Assembly: GCF_001806325.1 (NCBI RefSeq) | Contig: NZ_CP017580.1 | Location: 3,038,001 to 3,102,000 of the forward strand | Source of the DNA: Curtobacterium sp. BH-2-1-1 | Lineage (GTDB): Bacteria; Actinomycetota; Actinomycetes; Actinomycetales; Microbacteriaceae | DNA length: 64,000 nt | Direction: 5' to 3' | Shown here: piece after piece, positions 1 through 8,238 of the stretch | How the letters are laid out: each line of letters starts with the position of its first letter | Numbering within the stretch: position 1 is the first letter of the stretch | Notes under the pieces: generated by a model | The model's database searches: none | What the model was told of the DNA's origin: nothing | What the model saw: only the letters and a program-made list of their open reading frames with translations | Program-made: the position numbers and the translations under genes

Positions 1-297
1 CGGGTTCTCCGCCGTGAGCTGTGCGACGGTCTCGCGGTCCGCCGCGGCGACGTTCGTGGACTGCCCCTGCTCGACGTACGTCGTCTTGAGCAGGTCCATG
101 TCGCCCGGCGCCGGCCACCCCTTGCCGAGCGCGAGCTGTTCGGCGGCGTCGAAGTGCGCTGCCTCGTCCGGGGCCGCGAACATCGGCGTCAGGAAGGCCC
201 ACAGCGTGAGCAGCAGCGCGAACGCAGCCGTCAGTGCGATGACGGCGCGTCGTTCCCCCCGGGTCACCGGCAGTGCAACGGTGACCTCAGTCGCCAT
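1..297 (-). CDS. DUF2142-like membrane protein, 5' part only
   Basis: The gene leaves the window on the left; only its first 99 codons are visible. Its ATG (297-295) lies inside the end of the upstream glycosyltransferase gene, an 11-base overlap, so the two are probably translated from one message. The visible part has a short basic N-terminus, one hydrophobic segment at about residues 18-40 and then the acidic motif PDEAAHF at residues 43-49. An opening membrane helix followed by a P-D-E-x-x-H motif is typical of DUF2142 multi-pass membrane proteins found in actinobacterial polysaccharide loci. Membrane location is well supported. A role in surface glycan synthesis is inferred from context. 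Confidence 0.7.
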   Translation of the reverse strand, partial: MATEVTVALPVTRGERRAVIALTAAFALLLTLWAFLTPMFAAPDEAAHFDAAEQLALGKGWPAPGDMDLLKTTYVEQGQSTNVAAADRETVAQLTAENP

Positions 298-1228
298 AGC
301 GCTGGAGTTTCTGCAGGTCGAGCTGTTCCTCGGCCAGCGTGCGGTTGAGCCGCGTGAGGTCGGCGACGACGCCGATCACGATGCTGAGCACCGCGGTGAT
401 GAGCAGGACCACCCCGAGGATGATCGACTGCAGGTGGTTGCCGCCGGTGTGCATCGCGAGGAGCACCAGGTACCGGACGAGCGGCCACGCTCCGAGCGCG
501 CCGAGGATCGCCGCGACCCAGAGGAAGAGCGCCATCGGGCGGTACATCAGGTACACGCGGGCGATCGCCGACCCGGACTGGAACATGTGCTGCCAGATGT
601 TCTTGAACAGGCGGGACTCGCGCGTCTTCGGGTTCGTCGTGATCGGGATCGACGCGATCGCCAGGCGCTTGTACCCGGCCTGCACGATCGTCTCCATGCA
701 GTAGCTGAAGCGCGTCACGATGTTGAGGCGGATGAGCGAGTACTTCGAGTACGCGCGGAACCCGCTCGCGGCGTCCGGCAGGTCGAGACCCGCCGCGCGC
801 GAGGCGACCCACGAGCCGAAGCGCTGCATGAGCTTCTTGAACCCGGAGAAGTGCTCGATCGTCCGGGTCTGGCGGTCGCCGATCACGATCTCGGCTTCCT
901 TGCGGAGGATCGGCTGGACCAGCTCGGCGATGTGCGCCTGCGGGTACTGGTTGTCACCGTCGGTGTTCACGACGATGTCGGCGCCGTGGAGCAGCGCGTA
1001 GTCGACGCCGTCCCGGAACGACCGGGCGAGGCCCATGTTCGTGGTGTGGTGCACGAAGTGCCGGACACCGTGCTCCTTGGCGACCTCGACCGTGCGGTCG
1101 GTGCTGCCGTCGTTGATGACCAGGATCTCGATCTCGTCGATGCCGTCGATCTGCTTCGGGATCGAGTCGATGACGCTGGCGAGGGTGTTCTCCTCGTTGA
1201 GGCAGGGGATCTGGACGAATAGCTTCAC
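287..1228 (-). CDS. GT2 family glycosyltransferase (GtrB/DPM1-like)
   Basis: 313 residues. An N-terminal GT-A domain (about 1-230) opens with the family pattern VQIPCLNEENTL, has the nucleotide-binding NDGSTDRT at about 40-47 and the metal-binding aspartates in NTDGDNQY near residue 90. Two hydrophobic segments follow at about 235-262 and 270-292, ending in a basic tail. This layout is that of enzymes that move a sugar from a nucleotide donor to undecaprenyl or dolichyl phosphate, acting at the inner membrane face. The 11-base overlap with the DUF2142-like gene suggests that the pair makes and then uses a lipid-linked sugar; that is inference. The substrate cannot be read from the sequence. 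Confidence 0.85.
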   Translation of the reverse strand: MKLFVQIPCLNEENTLASVIDSIPKQIDGIDEIEILVINDGSTDRTVEVAKEHGVRHFVHHTTNMGLARSFRDGVDYALLHGADIVVNTDGDNQYPQAHIAELVQPILRKEAEIVIGDRQTRTIEHFSGFKKLMQRFGSWVASRAAGLDLPDAASGFRAYSKYSLIRLNIVTRFSYCMETIVQAGYKRLAIASIPITTNPKTRESRLFKNIWQHMFQSGSAIARVYLMYRPMALFLWVAAILGALGAWPLVRYLVLLAMHTGGNHLQSIILGVVLLITAVLSIVIGVVADLTRLNRTLAEEQLDLQKLQRYGD

Positions 1229-1301
1229 GGGCTCGCTTGGTCTCGTTTCGGGAGTCGGCAGTGCGCAGAACCATGACAGCCTATGCGAACTCGCGCCTTG
1301 C

Positions 1302-1307
1302 TAGGCT
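1302..1307 (+). promoter_or_regulatory. -10 element TAGGCT for rmlC, probably leaderless
   Basis: TAGGCT lies 6 bases before the GTG start at 1314, so transcription would begin at or next to the start codon. No Shine-Dalgarno sequence is seen. No good -35 hexamer is visible. Confidence 0.5.
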
Positions 1308-1313
1308 TCCCCG

Positions 1314-1922
1314 GTGCAGATCCGCGAACTGAAGATCCCCGGCGCGTGGGAGTTCACGCCCGTCCAGCACGGCGACGCACGAGGAGCATTCCTCGAGGCG
1401 TACCGGGCCGACGTCCTCGAGGAGACGGTCGGCCACCCGCTCGACCTGCGGCAGGTGAACATGTCGATCTCGGCGGCCGGCGTCGCACGGGGCATCCACT
1501 ACGCCCTCGTCGCGCCGAGCCAGGCGAAGTACGTCACCGCCGTCCGCGGGGCGTTCATCGACTACATCGTCGACATCCGCGTGGGCTCCCCGACGTTCGG
1601 GCAGTGGGACTCTGTCCGCATCGACGACGTCGACCGCAAGGCTGTGTACCTGTCCGAGGGGCTCGGGCACGCGATCGTCGCGCTCGAGGACCAGTCGACG
1701 GTGAACTACCTGGTCAGCGCGCACTACAACCCCGAGCGCGAGAAGGGGATCACGATCCTCGACCCGACCGTGGGACTCACGCTGCCGGACGGGCTCGGCG
1801 AGCCGGTCCTCTCCGAGAAGGACACCAGCGCACCGACCCTCGAGCAGGCTGCCGCCGCAGGGCTGCTCCCCACCTACGAGGAGTGCTTGGCCTACACCGA
1901 GTCCCTCCGTACGACGAAGTAA
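1314..1922 (+). CDS. rfbC: dTDP-4-dehydrorhamnose 3,5-epimerase
   Basis: 202 residues, a little longer than usual for RmlC. The enzyme epimerises dTDP-4-keto-6-deoxyglucose at C3 and C5 on the way to dTDP-L-rhamnose. The cupin signature is complete: F26/E28 context GAFLEAYR, the catalytic histidine in ARGIHY (His62), the core [18 protein letters not shown], and the tail-side motif [11 protein letters not shown]. The GTG start is chosen because the product then begins with the family's usual N-terminus and follows a -10 element directly. It is 19 bases upstream of rmlA on the same strand and surely co-transcribed. rmlB and rmlD are not in this window. Confidence 0.93.
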   Translation: MQIRELKIPGAWEFTPVQHGDARGAFLEAYRADVLEETVGHPLDLRQVNMSISAAGVARGIHYALVAPSQAKYVTAVRGAFIDYIVDIRVGSPTFGQWDSVRIDDVDRKAVYLSEGLGHAIVALEDQSTVNYLVSAHYNPEREKGITILDPTVGLTLPDGLGEPVLSEKDTSAPTLEQAAAAGLLPTYEECLAYTESLRTTK

Positions 1923-1941
1923 CGAAGCAAAGGACGCACCC

Positions 1942-2805
1942 GTGAAGGGCATCATCCTCGCCGGGGGTTCCGGCACCCGTCTCTGGCCGATCACCAAGGG
2001 CATCAGCAAGCAGCTCATGCCGATCTACGACAAGCCGATGGTCTACTACCCGCTGTCGACGCTGATGATGGCCGGCATCCGCGAGGTGCTGGTCATCACG
2101 ACGCCGGAGTACAACGACCAGTTCCGCGCGCTCCTCGGCGACGGCTCGGCCCTCGGCATGGACATCCAGTACGCCGTGCAGCCGAGCCCGGACGGCCTCG
2201 CGCAGGCCTTCGTCATCGGCGAGGACTTCATCGGCAACGACAGCGTCGCGCTGGTCCTCGGCGACAACATCTTCCACGGCACGGGCCTCGGCACGAACCT
2301 CCGCAAGAACACCGAGGTCGAGGGCGCGACCATCTTCGCGTACCACGTGGCCGACCCGAAGGCGTACGGCGTCGTCGAGTTCGACGACAGCTTCACCGCG
2401 GTCTCCATCGAGGAGAAGCCGACCGAGCCGAAGTCGAACTACGCCGTCCCCGGCCTGTACTTCTACGACAACAAGGTCATCGAGATCGCGAAGACGATCG
2501 AGCCGAGCGCCCGCGGGGAGCTCGAGATCTCGACCGTGAACGAGCGCTACCTCGACGCCGGCGAGCTCGGCGTGCAGGTCCTCGACCGCGGCACGGCCTG
2601 GCTCGACACCGGCACGTTCGAGTCGATGATGCAGGCGTCCGAGTACGTCAAGGTGATCGAGGACCGTCAGGGCTTCAAGATCGGCTGCATCGAGGAGATC
2701 GCCTGGCGCAACGGCTGGATCGACGACGCACAGCTCGCCGACCTCGCCGCCCCGCTCGTCAAGGGCGGCTACGGCGTCTACCTCCAGCGGCTCCTCTCCG
2801 CCTAG
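1942..2805 (+). CDS. rfbA: glucose-1-phosphate thymidylyltransferase
   Basis: 287 residues, full family length. It joins dTTP and glucose-1-phosphate to give dTDP-glucose, the first step of dTDP-rhamnose synthesis. The nucleotide-binding signature GGSGTRLWP starts at residue 8, the metal-binding aspartate is in VLGDNIFHG, and the substrate motifs [20 protein letters not shown] and [10 protein letters not shown] are intact. It follows rmlC by 19 bases and precedes a glycosyltransferase gene by 9, forming one transcription unit. The product supplies dTDP-rhamnose for the glycosyltransferases in this region, provided that rmlB and rmlD exist elsewhere in the genome. Confidence 0.95.
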   Translation: MKGIILAGGSGTRLWPITKGISKQLMPIYDKPMVYYPLSTLMMAGIREVLVITTPEYNDQFRALLGDGSALGMDIQYAVQPSPDGLAQAFVIGEDFIGNDSVALVLGDNIFHGTGLGTNLRKNTEVEGATIFAYHVADPKAYGVVEFDDSFTAVSIEEKPTEPKSNYAVPGLYFYDNKVIEIAKTIEPSARGELEISTVNERYLDAGELGVQVLDRGTAWLDTGTFESMMQASEYVKVIEDRQGFKIGCIEEIAWRNGWIDDAQLADLAAPLVKGGYGVYLQRLLSA

Positions 2806-2814
2806 TCACACCCC

Positions 2815-4626
2815 GTGGCCCTCTTCCGCCGGAACCGTCGCCGTGCAGACACGGCCGGTTCCGGCGTCGGCCAGGAGGCGCGACCCACCCCGGCACCGGG
2901 ATCCGACGTCGAGCGGGTGGCCGGGTGGGGCAGCGCGCCACCGATGCTCGACGTGCCGGTGACGGTGCTCGTCACGACCCGCTCGGACCGGCACGCCGAG
3001 GTCCGACGGCTCGTCGACGTCGCCCGGACGGCCTTCGGCACCGAGGCGGACGTCCGGGCGGTGTCCTACGTCGCCGACGCCTCGCCCGTGGACGCGTTCG
3101 ACCGCGCGCTGCCGTGGGTCCGGACGGCTCCCGTGGACGGTATCGGTTCGGCCATCAACGCCGGGGTGGCGGCCGGTGTCGGCAGGGTCCTCGTGCTCGT
3201 CGACACGTCGGTCGTGATCGACGCCACCGCACTCGCGGCGCTCGCGCACGACGTCGGACGGCCGACGCAGGCGCTGGTCACGACGGCCGAGGGAGCACGA
3301 CGCAACGGTGCCCGACTCGTCCGGCCGGGTGCCCTCCCGTGGTCGGACGACCGAGCGGACCCCGACGACCTGGTGTTCGGCGCGGACCAGCCGGTGGTGT
3401 CGATGCCGCAGCGTGCGTTGGTGCCGGCGCAGTGCCTCCTGGACGAACGCACCACGCTCACGGCCTGGACCGCTGCGGCGGCCGACGCCGTGTCGATGGC
3501 CGTGCGTACCCGCGACGTCGGCTCCGTCACCCGCGTCGTCGAGCCGGGCCGCACGGTGGACGCCGACGTGGTGGACGTCGTCGCGGCCTGGCGGGACAGG
3601 GCCCGGATGCCGGTGCCCTCGCTCGGATCCGGAGTCGTCGCCGGAGCGCCGCTCCCACCGTGGGGAGCGCGCCCGGTCGCACCGGCGCGTCGTGCCCGTG
3701 CCGACGGCGACGTCCTGATGTGGTCGCTGAAGATCGCCGCGCCCGCCGGACCGGAAGGCGACGGCTGGGGCGACGTCCACTTCGCCGCCGAGCTCGCCGC
3801 CGCGCTCGAGCGGCTCGGACAGCGGGTCCGCGTCGACCGCCGCGACGCCCACGTGCGGGACGACGACGGCGCGGACGACGTCACGCTCGTCGTGCGCGGG
3901 CTCGACCGGGTGCCGCCGAACCCGGCGTCCGTGAACCTGCTCTGGGTGATCAGCCACCCGGACGACGTCGCGGACACCGAACTGCGGTCGTTCGACCAGG
4001 CGTTCGCGGCGGGTCCGGCATGGGCCGCCGCGGCGAGTGCGCGGTCGGGCGTGCCGGTCCGGACGCTGCTGCAGGCGACCGATCCGGCGGTGTTCCGCCC
4101 GGGCGTGTCGTCGGGTCCCGACGCCGGCCGCGTCGTCTTCGTCGGCTCCACCCGCGGCGCCGCTCGCCCGGTCGTCGCGGACGCGGTCGCACTCGGTGCC
4201 GACCTGCGCGTGCACGGGCCCGGGTGGGAGGACGTCGTGCCGGAGTCGTCCCTCGGGACGCCGTCGTTGTCCCGGGCCGAGGTGGCCCGTGCCTACGCGT
4301 CCGCCCGTGTCGTGCTGAACGACCACTGGCCGGACATGGCCGCCGGGGGGTTCGTGTCGAACCGGGTGTTCGACGTCCTGGCCGCCGGGGGAGTCGTGGT
4401 GACCGACCCCGTCGTCGGGCTCGGCGAGGTGCTCGACGTGCCGACGCTGGCGGTGGCGGGGTCGCGGGAGGACCTCGCGGCGTTGCTCGACCCGGCGTAC
4501 CCGTGGCCCGACGAGGCCTCGCGTGCCGAGGTGGCCGCGCGCATCGCCGCCGAGCACTCCTTCGATGCCCGTGCCCGCGTGCTGCTCGACGCCGCGCGCG
4601 CCGAGCGCGCGCGCCTGCGGCGCTGA
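2815..4626 (+). CDS. glycosyltransferase, GT1/CgeB-like C-terminal domain
   Basis: 603 residues from a GTG start 9 bases after rmlA. The first ~290 residues look like a GT2-type fold in which the usual motifs are weak. The last ~300 residues resemble the GT-B domain of CgeB/YkvP-like transferases: a segment DVLMWSLKIAAP, then WVISHPDDV, the putative sugar-nucleotide site VFVGSTRG, and the C-terminal signature VLNDHWPDMAAGGFVSNR followed by FDVLAAGGVVVTD. No signal peptide or membrane helix is seen, so it should act in the cytoplasm. Being downstream of rmlC-rmlA it may use dTDP-rhamnose, but that is a guess from position. Its 3' end runs into CGCG-rich repeat DNA. Confidence 0.75.
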   Translation: MALFRRNRRRADTAGSGVGQEARPTPAPGSDVERVAGWGSAPPMLDVPVTVLVTTRSDRHAEVRRLVDVARTAFGTEADVRAVSYVADASPVDAFDRALPWVRTAPVDGIGSAINAGVAAGVGRVLVLVDTSVVIDATALAALAHDVGRPTQALVTTAEGARRNGARLVRPGALPWSDDRADPDDLVFGADQPVVSMPQRALVPAQCLLDERTTLTAWTAAAADAVSMAVRTRDVGSVTRVVEPGRTVDADVVDVVAAWRDRARMPVPSLGSGVVAGAPLPPWGARPVAPARRARADGDVLMWSLKIAAPAGPEGDGWGDVHFAAELAAALERLGQRVRVDRRDAHVRDDDGADDVTLVVRGLDRVPPNPASVNLLWVISHPDDVADTELRSFDQAFAAGPAWAAAASARSGVPVRTLLQATDPAVFRPGVSSGPDAGRVVFVGSTRGAARPVVADAVALGADLRVHGPGWEDVVPESSLGTPSLSRAEVARAYASARVVLNDHWPDMAAGGFVSNRVFDVLAAGGVVVTDPVVGLGEVLDVPTLAVAGSREDLAALLDPAYPWPDEASRAEVAARIAAEHSFDARARVLLDAARAERARLRR

Positions 4627-4640
4627 GCGCGCAGGCGCGC
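4609..4640 (+). terminator. GC hairpin across the stop codon of the CgeB-like gene
   Basis: An 11-bp perfect inverted repeat (4609-4619 with 4630-4640, arm GCGCGCCTGCG) encloses the TGA stop in its 10-base loop. There is no T-run. It may be a terminator or only part of the CGCG-rich repeat tract that starts here. Confidence 0.35.
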
Positions 4641-5114
4641 GGCGCTCCGCGCGCCTGCGGCGCCGCGCTCCGCGCGCCTGCTGCGCCGCGCGCGCGGGCG
4701 CGGCGCTGCCGCCGCCGCCGCGGCGGCGAACCACGTTCTCGACGTCGAACCAGGCCGCGCGCCCGGTTCGACGTCGGATTCGTGGTTCGACGCGGGCGCG
4801 GCTGCGCCGTCGCACAACCAAAGCCGCGCCGAACCGGGGGAAGGCCCGGCGCGAGGTGGTTTCGGTTGTGCGACGCCAGGCGGCGCGGCGCGGCGCGGCG
4901 CCCCGCGCGGCGCTGCCGCGGCGTCGAACCACGTTCGCGACGTCGAACCAGGCCGCGCGCCTGGTTCGACGTCGGAATCGTGGTTCGACGCGGGCGCGGC
5001 TGCGCCGCCGCACAACGAAAGCCGCGCCGAACCGCGGGAAGGCGCGGCGCGAAGTGGTTTTGGTTGTGCGCAGCGCCGCGCGCCGGGCCGCACCGCGCCG
5101 CGCGCTGCCGCGCG
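4627..5114. repeat. Gene-free junction with two tandem A-B palindromic units
   Basis: No gene is supported in this 488-base gap between converging genes. It holds two 63-bp A palindromes (4727-4789, 4925-4987) and two 62-bp B palindromes (4811-4872, 5009-5070). A has arms beginning CGAACCACGTT and ending TCGAACCA that pair with TGGTTCGA...CGTGGTTCG. B has ends CGCACAAC and GTTGTGCG. In both units A and B are 21 bases apart, and B to the next A is 52 bases, giving a period of 198. The flanks are CGCG-rich; a segment containing GCGCTCCGCGCGCCTGC is present twice near 4650-4685. Confidence 0.85.
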
Positions 5115-5969
5115 CTACTTGCGCGTCACCCAGCGCGCCCGGACGGCGAGCCCCACGCGCAGCACCGCCCGCAGCGGCCACAGCCACCACGCCCGGTACT
5201 TCCGCGACAGGAAGCGGTAGGCGCTCCGGTGGTGCTCGATCTCCATGCGGCGCCGGTTCGACGAGGTCGAGTGCGCCCCGGTGTGCGTCACCACGGCGGT
5301 CGGCACGTACACGTTCGCCCGCCCTGCGAGCCCCACGCGCTGCCCGAGGTCCACGTCCTCGAAGTACATGAAGTACGACTCGTCGAAGCCCCCGAGCTCG
5401 CGGAACAACGACGTCCGGATGAGGAAGCACGCGCCGGACAGCCAGCCGGCCTCGCGCTCGACGACCTGGGTGGTGGACCAGTACCGCTGGCTCCAGGGGT
5501 TCGCCGGCCAGAAGCGCGAGAACGCCGCGTGGCCGAGGCCGGTCCGGAGCGACGGGAGCTGGCGCGCCGAGGGGTAGGTGTCGCCCTGCTCGTCGAGGAT
5601 CCGCGGACCGAACGACCCGCCGGACGGCAGACGGTCCGCAGCCGCGACGAGCTCGTCGATGGAACCGGGCGCGAGGACCACGTCGGGGTTCGTGACGAGC
5701 AGGAACTCCGGCCGGACGTCGGGGAGCACGTCGTCGAGCGCGCTGAGGGCCGCGTCGATCCCGCCGCCGTAGCCGCGGTTGCCCCCGGAGGACACCACGA
5801 CGGCGCCGTACGACTCGCCGATCGCCCGCAGTGCGTCGAGGTCGGCCGAGCCGTTGTCCGCGATCACCACGGCCACGGGGTCACTGGACGCCGCCTCGAT
5901 GCTCGCGAGGAACGGCCGGATCGTCTCACCGGTGTTGTACGTGACGGTGAGCACCGCGACCCGGGTCAT
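5115..5969 (-). CDS. GT2 family glycosyltransferase (rhamnosyltransferase-like)
   Basis: 284 residues. The GT-A domain starts at once with VAVLTVTYNTGE, then IADNGSADLDAL, NRGYGGGIDAAL, the metal-site region LLVTNPDVVL, and the acceptor-side motif GGFDESYFMYFEDVDLGQRVG, which is characteristic of WbbL/rhamnosyltransferase-like GT2 enzymes. A basic, weakly hydrophobic tail could sit on the membrane. The start is the ATG at 5969-5967, overlapping the stop of the upstream GT4 gene by 4 bases (ATGA). It is the last gene of the export operon. The donor is unknown; rhamnose is plausible given rmlA and rmlC next door. Confidence 0.88.
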   Translation of the reverse strand: MTRVAVLTVTYNTGETIRPFLASIEAASSDPVAVVIADNGSADLDALRAIGESYGAVVVSSGGNRGYGGGIDAALSALDDVLPDVRPEFLLVTNPDVVLAPGSIDELVAAADRLPSGGSFGPRILDEQGDTYPSARQLPSLRTGLGHAAFSRFWPANPWSQRYWSTTQVVEREAGWLSGACFLIRTSLFRELGGFDESYFMYFEDVDLGQRVGLAGRANVYVPTAVVTHTGAHSTSSNRRRMEIEHHRSAYRFLSRKYRAWWLWPLRAVLRVGLAVRARWVTRK

Positions 5970-7129
5970 CGGACACCCCCGGAGCCGCCACGAGCGACGG
6001 CGGCGTACGCGTCGACGTGCACGGCGGCCGTGGCCTCCCACGTGAACGAGGAGGCCCGGCGGAGTGCGGCGGCGCGGTGTGACGCGACGCGTGCGGAATC
6101 GTCGAGCAGTGAGGCCATCGCCGCCCCCAGCGCAGAGGCTGACGGCTCGGTGTACACGGCGGCGTCGCCCCCGACCTCCGGCAGCGACAGGCGCCTGGTG
6201 GTGAGCACGCACGCGCCGGTCGCCATCGCCTCGACCACCGGCAGGCCGAAGCCCTCGCCGAGGGACGGGTACACGACGAACTCCGCGCCGCCGAGGAAGC
6301 CGGACAGGTCCTCGAGCGGGAGGTACCCGGCCTCGATGACGTGGTCGGCGTCCTGCAGCGCGTCGAGCCGTGCGATCGCGGCCTCGTCCCAGCCGCGTGC
6401 ACCGGAGAGCACCAGCCAGGGTGTGTCCGACCCCGTGACCGCACGAGCGTCGCGGACCGCGGCGTAGGCGTCGAGCAGTGCGGTGACGTTCTTGCGCGGC
6501 TCGATCGTGCCGAGGAACGCGATCCAGGACGCGTCGTCGGGGAGCGTCGCGGCGATGCGGGCGTCCTCGACCTCGGCGGTGGACGGCTCGTGGAACACGG
6601 TCCGGTCGACCCCGAGCGGGGCGACCCGGACGTCCGCACGGATGCCGGACACCACGCGTGCGGCCTCGGTCGCAGTGGCGGCGCTCGGCACGATGACGAC
6701 CGGACGGGTCCGGAGCGATCGGCGGCTCCACCAGGTGAAGAACGTGCGCTTCAGGCGGGAGTGCCACTCGGGGTTCGAGAAGAACGTGGCGTCGTGCAGC
6801 GTCACCACGGAGCCACGGCGCCACGAGAACGGGAACGTGTAGTGCGGGGAGTGCAGCACCGCCGCGCCGATCCGCCTGCCGAGTGCCGGCAGCCCGGTCT
6901 GCTCCCAGAGGAAGCGCAGCGGCACGGAGTCGGTCCAGGCCGGTGCCGTGTGCAGCGTCACGTGCGGTGCGACGTCGCGGAAGTGCGCGGCGTGCACGGG
7001 CCGGACGACGAGGTGCACGTCGAGCGACGGGTCGGTGAGGTGCGACGCGACCCCCTCGACGTAGCGTCCGACACCGCCGAGGTTGCGCGGTACCGCGGTC
7101 CCGTCGATGAGGACGGTGAGCTGCGGCAC
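5966..7129 (-). CDS. GT4 family glycosyltransferase
   Basis: 387 residues from a GTG at 7129 preceded by AAGGAA. GT-B fold: the N-terminal half has IDGTAVPRNLGGVGRYVEG, a mannosyltransferase-like opening, and VVTLHDATF. The C-terminal half has FLGTIEPRKNVTALLDAYA, LVLSGARGWDE and the retaining-GT4 signature PSLGEGFGLPVVEAMATG with the two glutamates spaced as usual. It is soluble or peripheral, facing the cytoplasm. It is coupled by a 4-base overlap to the downstream GT2 gene and lies 74 bases after another GT2 gene. It probably adds one sugar, possibly mannose, to the lipid-linked chain exported by the ABC system; the sugar is not determined. Confidence 0.88.
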   Translation of the reverse strand: MPQLTVLIDGTAVPRNLGGVGRYVEGVASHLTDPSLDVHLVVRPVHAAHFRDVAPHVTLHTAPAWTDSVPLRFLWEQTGLPALGRRIGAAVLHSPHYTFPFSWRRGSVVTLHDATFFSNPEWHSRLKRTFFTWWSRRSLRTRPVVIVPSAATATEAARVVSGIRADVRVAPLGVDRTVFHEPSTAEVEDARIAATLPDDASWIAFLGTIEPRKNVTALLDAYAAVRDARAVTGSDTPWLVLSGARGWDEAAIARLDALQDADHVIEAGYLPLEDLSGFLGGAEFVVYPSLGEGFGLPVVEAMATGACVLTTRRLSLPEVGGDAAVYTEPSASALGAAMASLLDDSARVASHRAAALRRASSFTWEATAAVHVDAYAAVARGGSGGVR

Positions 7130-7203
7130 GCGAGGTTCCTTCCGGCCGGGGACGCCGCGGCCGGGACCGTCGACGGGGGAGTCCCCAGGATAGCCCGCTC
7201 CGC

Positions 7204-8238
7204 TCATGCGTCCGGGTCCACGGCGCTCCGCGGGACGGACGCGACCCGCGTCTCGCGGAGCCGCCGCGCGAGGTGCGCGGGGAGGTGCCCCGTCACGTCG
7301 GCCAGCGCTGCCAGGACGAGCCGCGCCTCCCGTCGGGTGCGACCGGACCGCAGTCCGACCAGGCCGCGCGCGGTCGTCCGGACCGCAGCCCGCACGACCG
7401 TCGGCCACGGTGCGTGCCACAGGGCGACGACCAGCCGGTTGCGGGCGTTGCGGAAGACGAACAGGTCGCTCTGCACGCCGGACGACGCCGAGTGGTCGTG
7501 CTCGACGACCGCGTCGGCCGCGTACTCGACGCGCCACCCGCGGCGGCGGAGCCGCCAGGCGAGCTCGGTGTCCTCGTAGTACATGAACAGCGACTCGTCG
7601 AGGAGTCCGACGTCGTCGAGCGCGGCCTTCCGGAGCGCGGAGGCGCCGCCCGAGAACCCGAACACGTCGCGGTCCGCCGCCTGGTCGGCCGCGCCGAACC
7701 AGTCGCGGTCCATGCCGTTGCCGTCGCGGTCGACCCGCACGCCGGTCGAGTTGAGGCGGACCTCGCCGTCGGCGTCGGGCACCCACAGGTGGCCGGTGTG
7801 GTCGCGCAACGCCCGTCCGGCGGGGGCCGGGGCACCGGCCTGGAGGCGCGACCAGCGCCCGGCGAGCACGATGCGGCCCGTCACGGCCGCCACGGCCGCA
7901 GGGGCGGCGTCGAGGTGGTCGCGGAGGGCCGCGACGAAGCCCGGAGCCGGCTCGGCGTCGTTGTTGAGGAGGACGACGACGTCGGCGTCCGCGTGCCGGA
8001 TGCCCGTGTTCGCGCCCGCGGCGAACCCGCCGTTGGTGTCGCGGACCAGCACCGTCGCCTCGGGCAGCTCGCGGCGGAGCACGGCGACGGAGTCGTCCGA
8101 CGACCCGTTGTCGACCACGATGACCTCGTCGGCCGCGCCGTCGTCGAGCACGGCCCGGGCGGCCCGGGTTGTGAGGTCCGCACGGTTCCAGTTGACGACG
8201 ACGACCGCGGTGCGGGAGGCGCCGTCGGTGGGCGTCAG
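7204..8238 (-). CDS. GT2 family glycosyltransferase, probable CTG start
   Basis: About 344 residues. Motifs: TAVVVVNWNRADL, VIVVDNGSSDDS, NGGFAAGANTGI, the metal site VVLLNNDAEP, and LDESLFMYYEDTELAWRLRRRGW, the rhamnosyl-type acceptor motif. In this frame the only ATG lies at 8316, 82 bases inside the ATPase gene. The CTG at 8238-8236 overlaps the ATPase stop as CTGA and has GAGGAG ideally placed before it, so CTG is my preferred start. With the ATG start the product would carry 26 extra arginine-rich residues unlike the family. It is the third gene of the export operon. Confidence 0.8.
   Translation of the reverse strand: MTPTDGASRTAVVVVNWNRADLTTRAARAVLDDGAADEVIVVDNGSSDDSVAVLRRELPEATVLVRDTNGGFAAGANTGIRHADADVVVLLNNDAEPAPGFVAALRDHLDAAPAAVAAVTGRIVLAGRWSRLQAGAPAPAGRALRDHTGHLWVPDADGEVRLNSTGVRVDRDGNGMDRDWFGAADQAADRDVFGFSGGASALRKAALDDVGLLDESLFMYYEDTELAWRLRRRGWRVEYAADAVVEHDHSASSGVQSDLFVFRNARNRLVVALWHAPWPTVVRAAVRTTARGLVGLRSGRTRREARLVLAALADVTGHLPAHLARRLRETRVASVPRSAVDPDA

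Noticed and set aside
4727..4987. tRNA fragments, because GGTTCGA resembles a T-loop
   Set aside because: No cloverleaf can be built around it, and the motif is explained by the palindrome arms.
2806..5430. 874-codon open frame on the minus strand
   Set aside because: It is antisense to the CgeB-like gene and spans the repeat junction; its translation is Arg-rich with no family motif, as expected of a shadow frame in 73% GC DNA.
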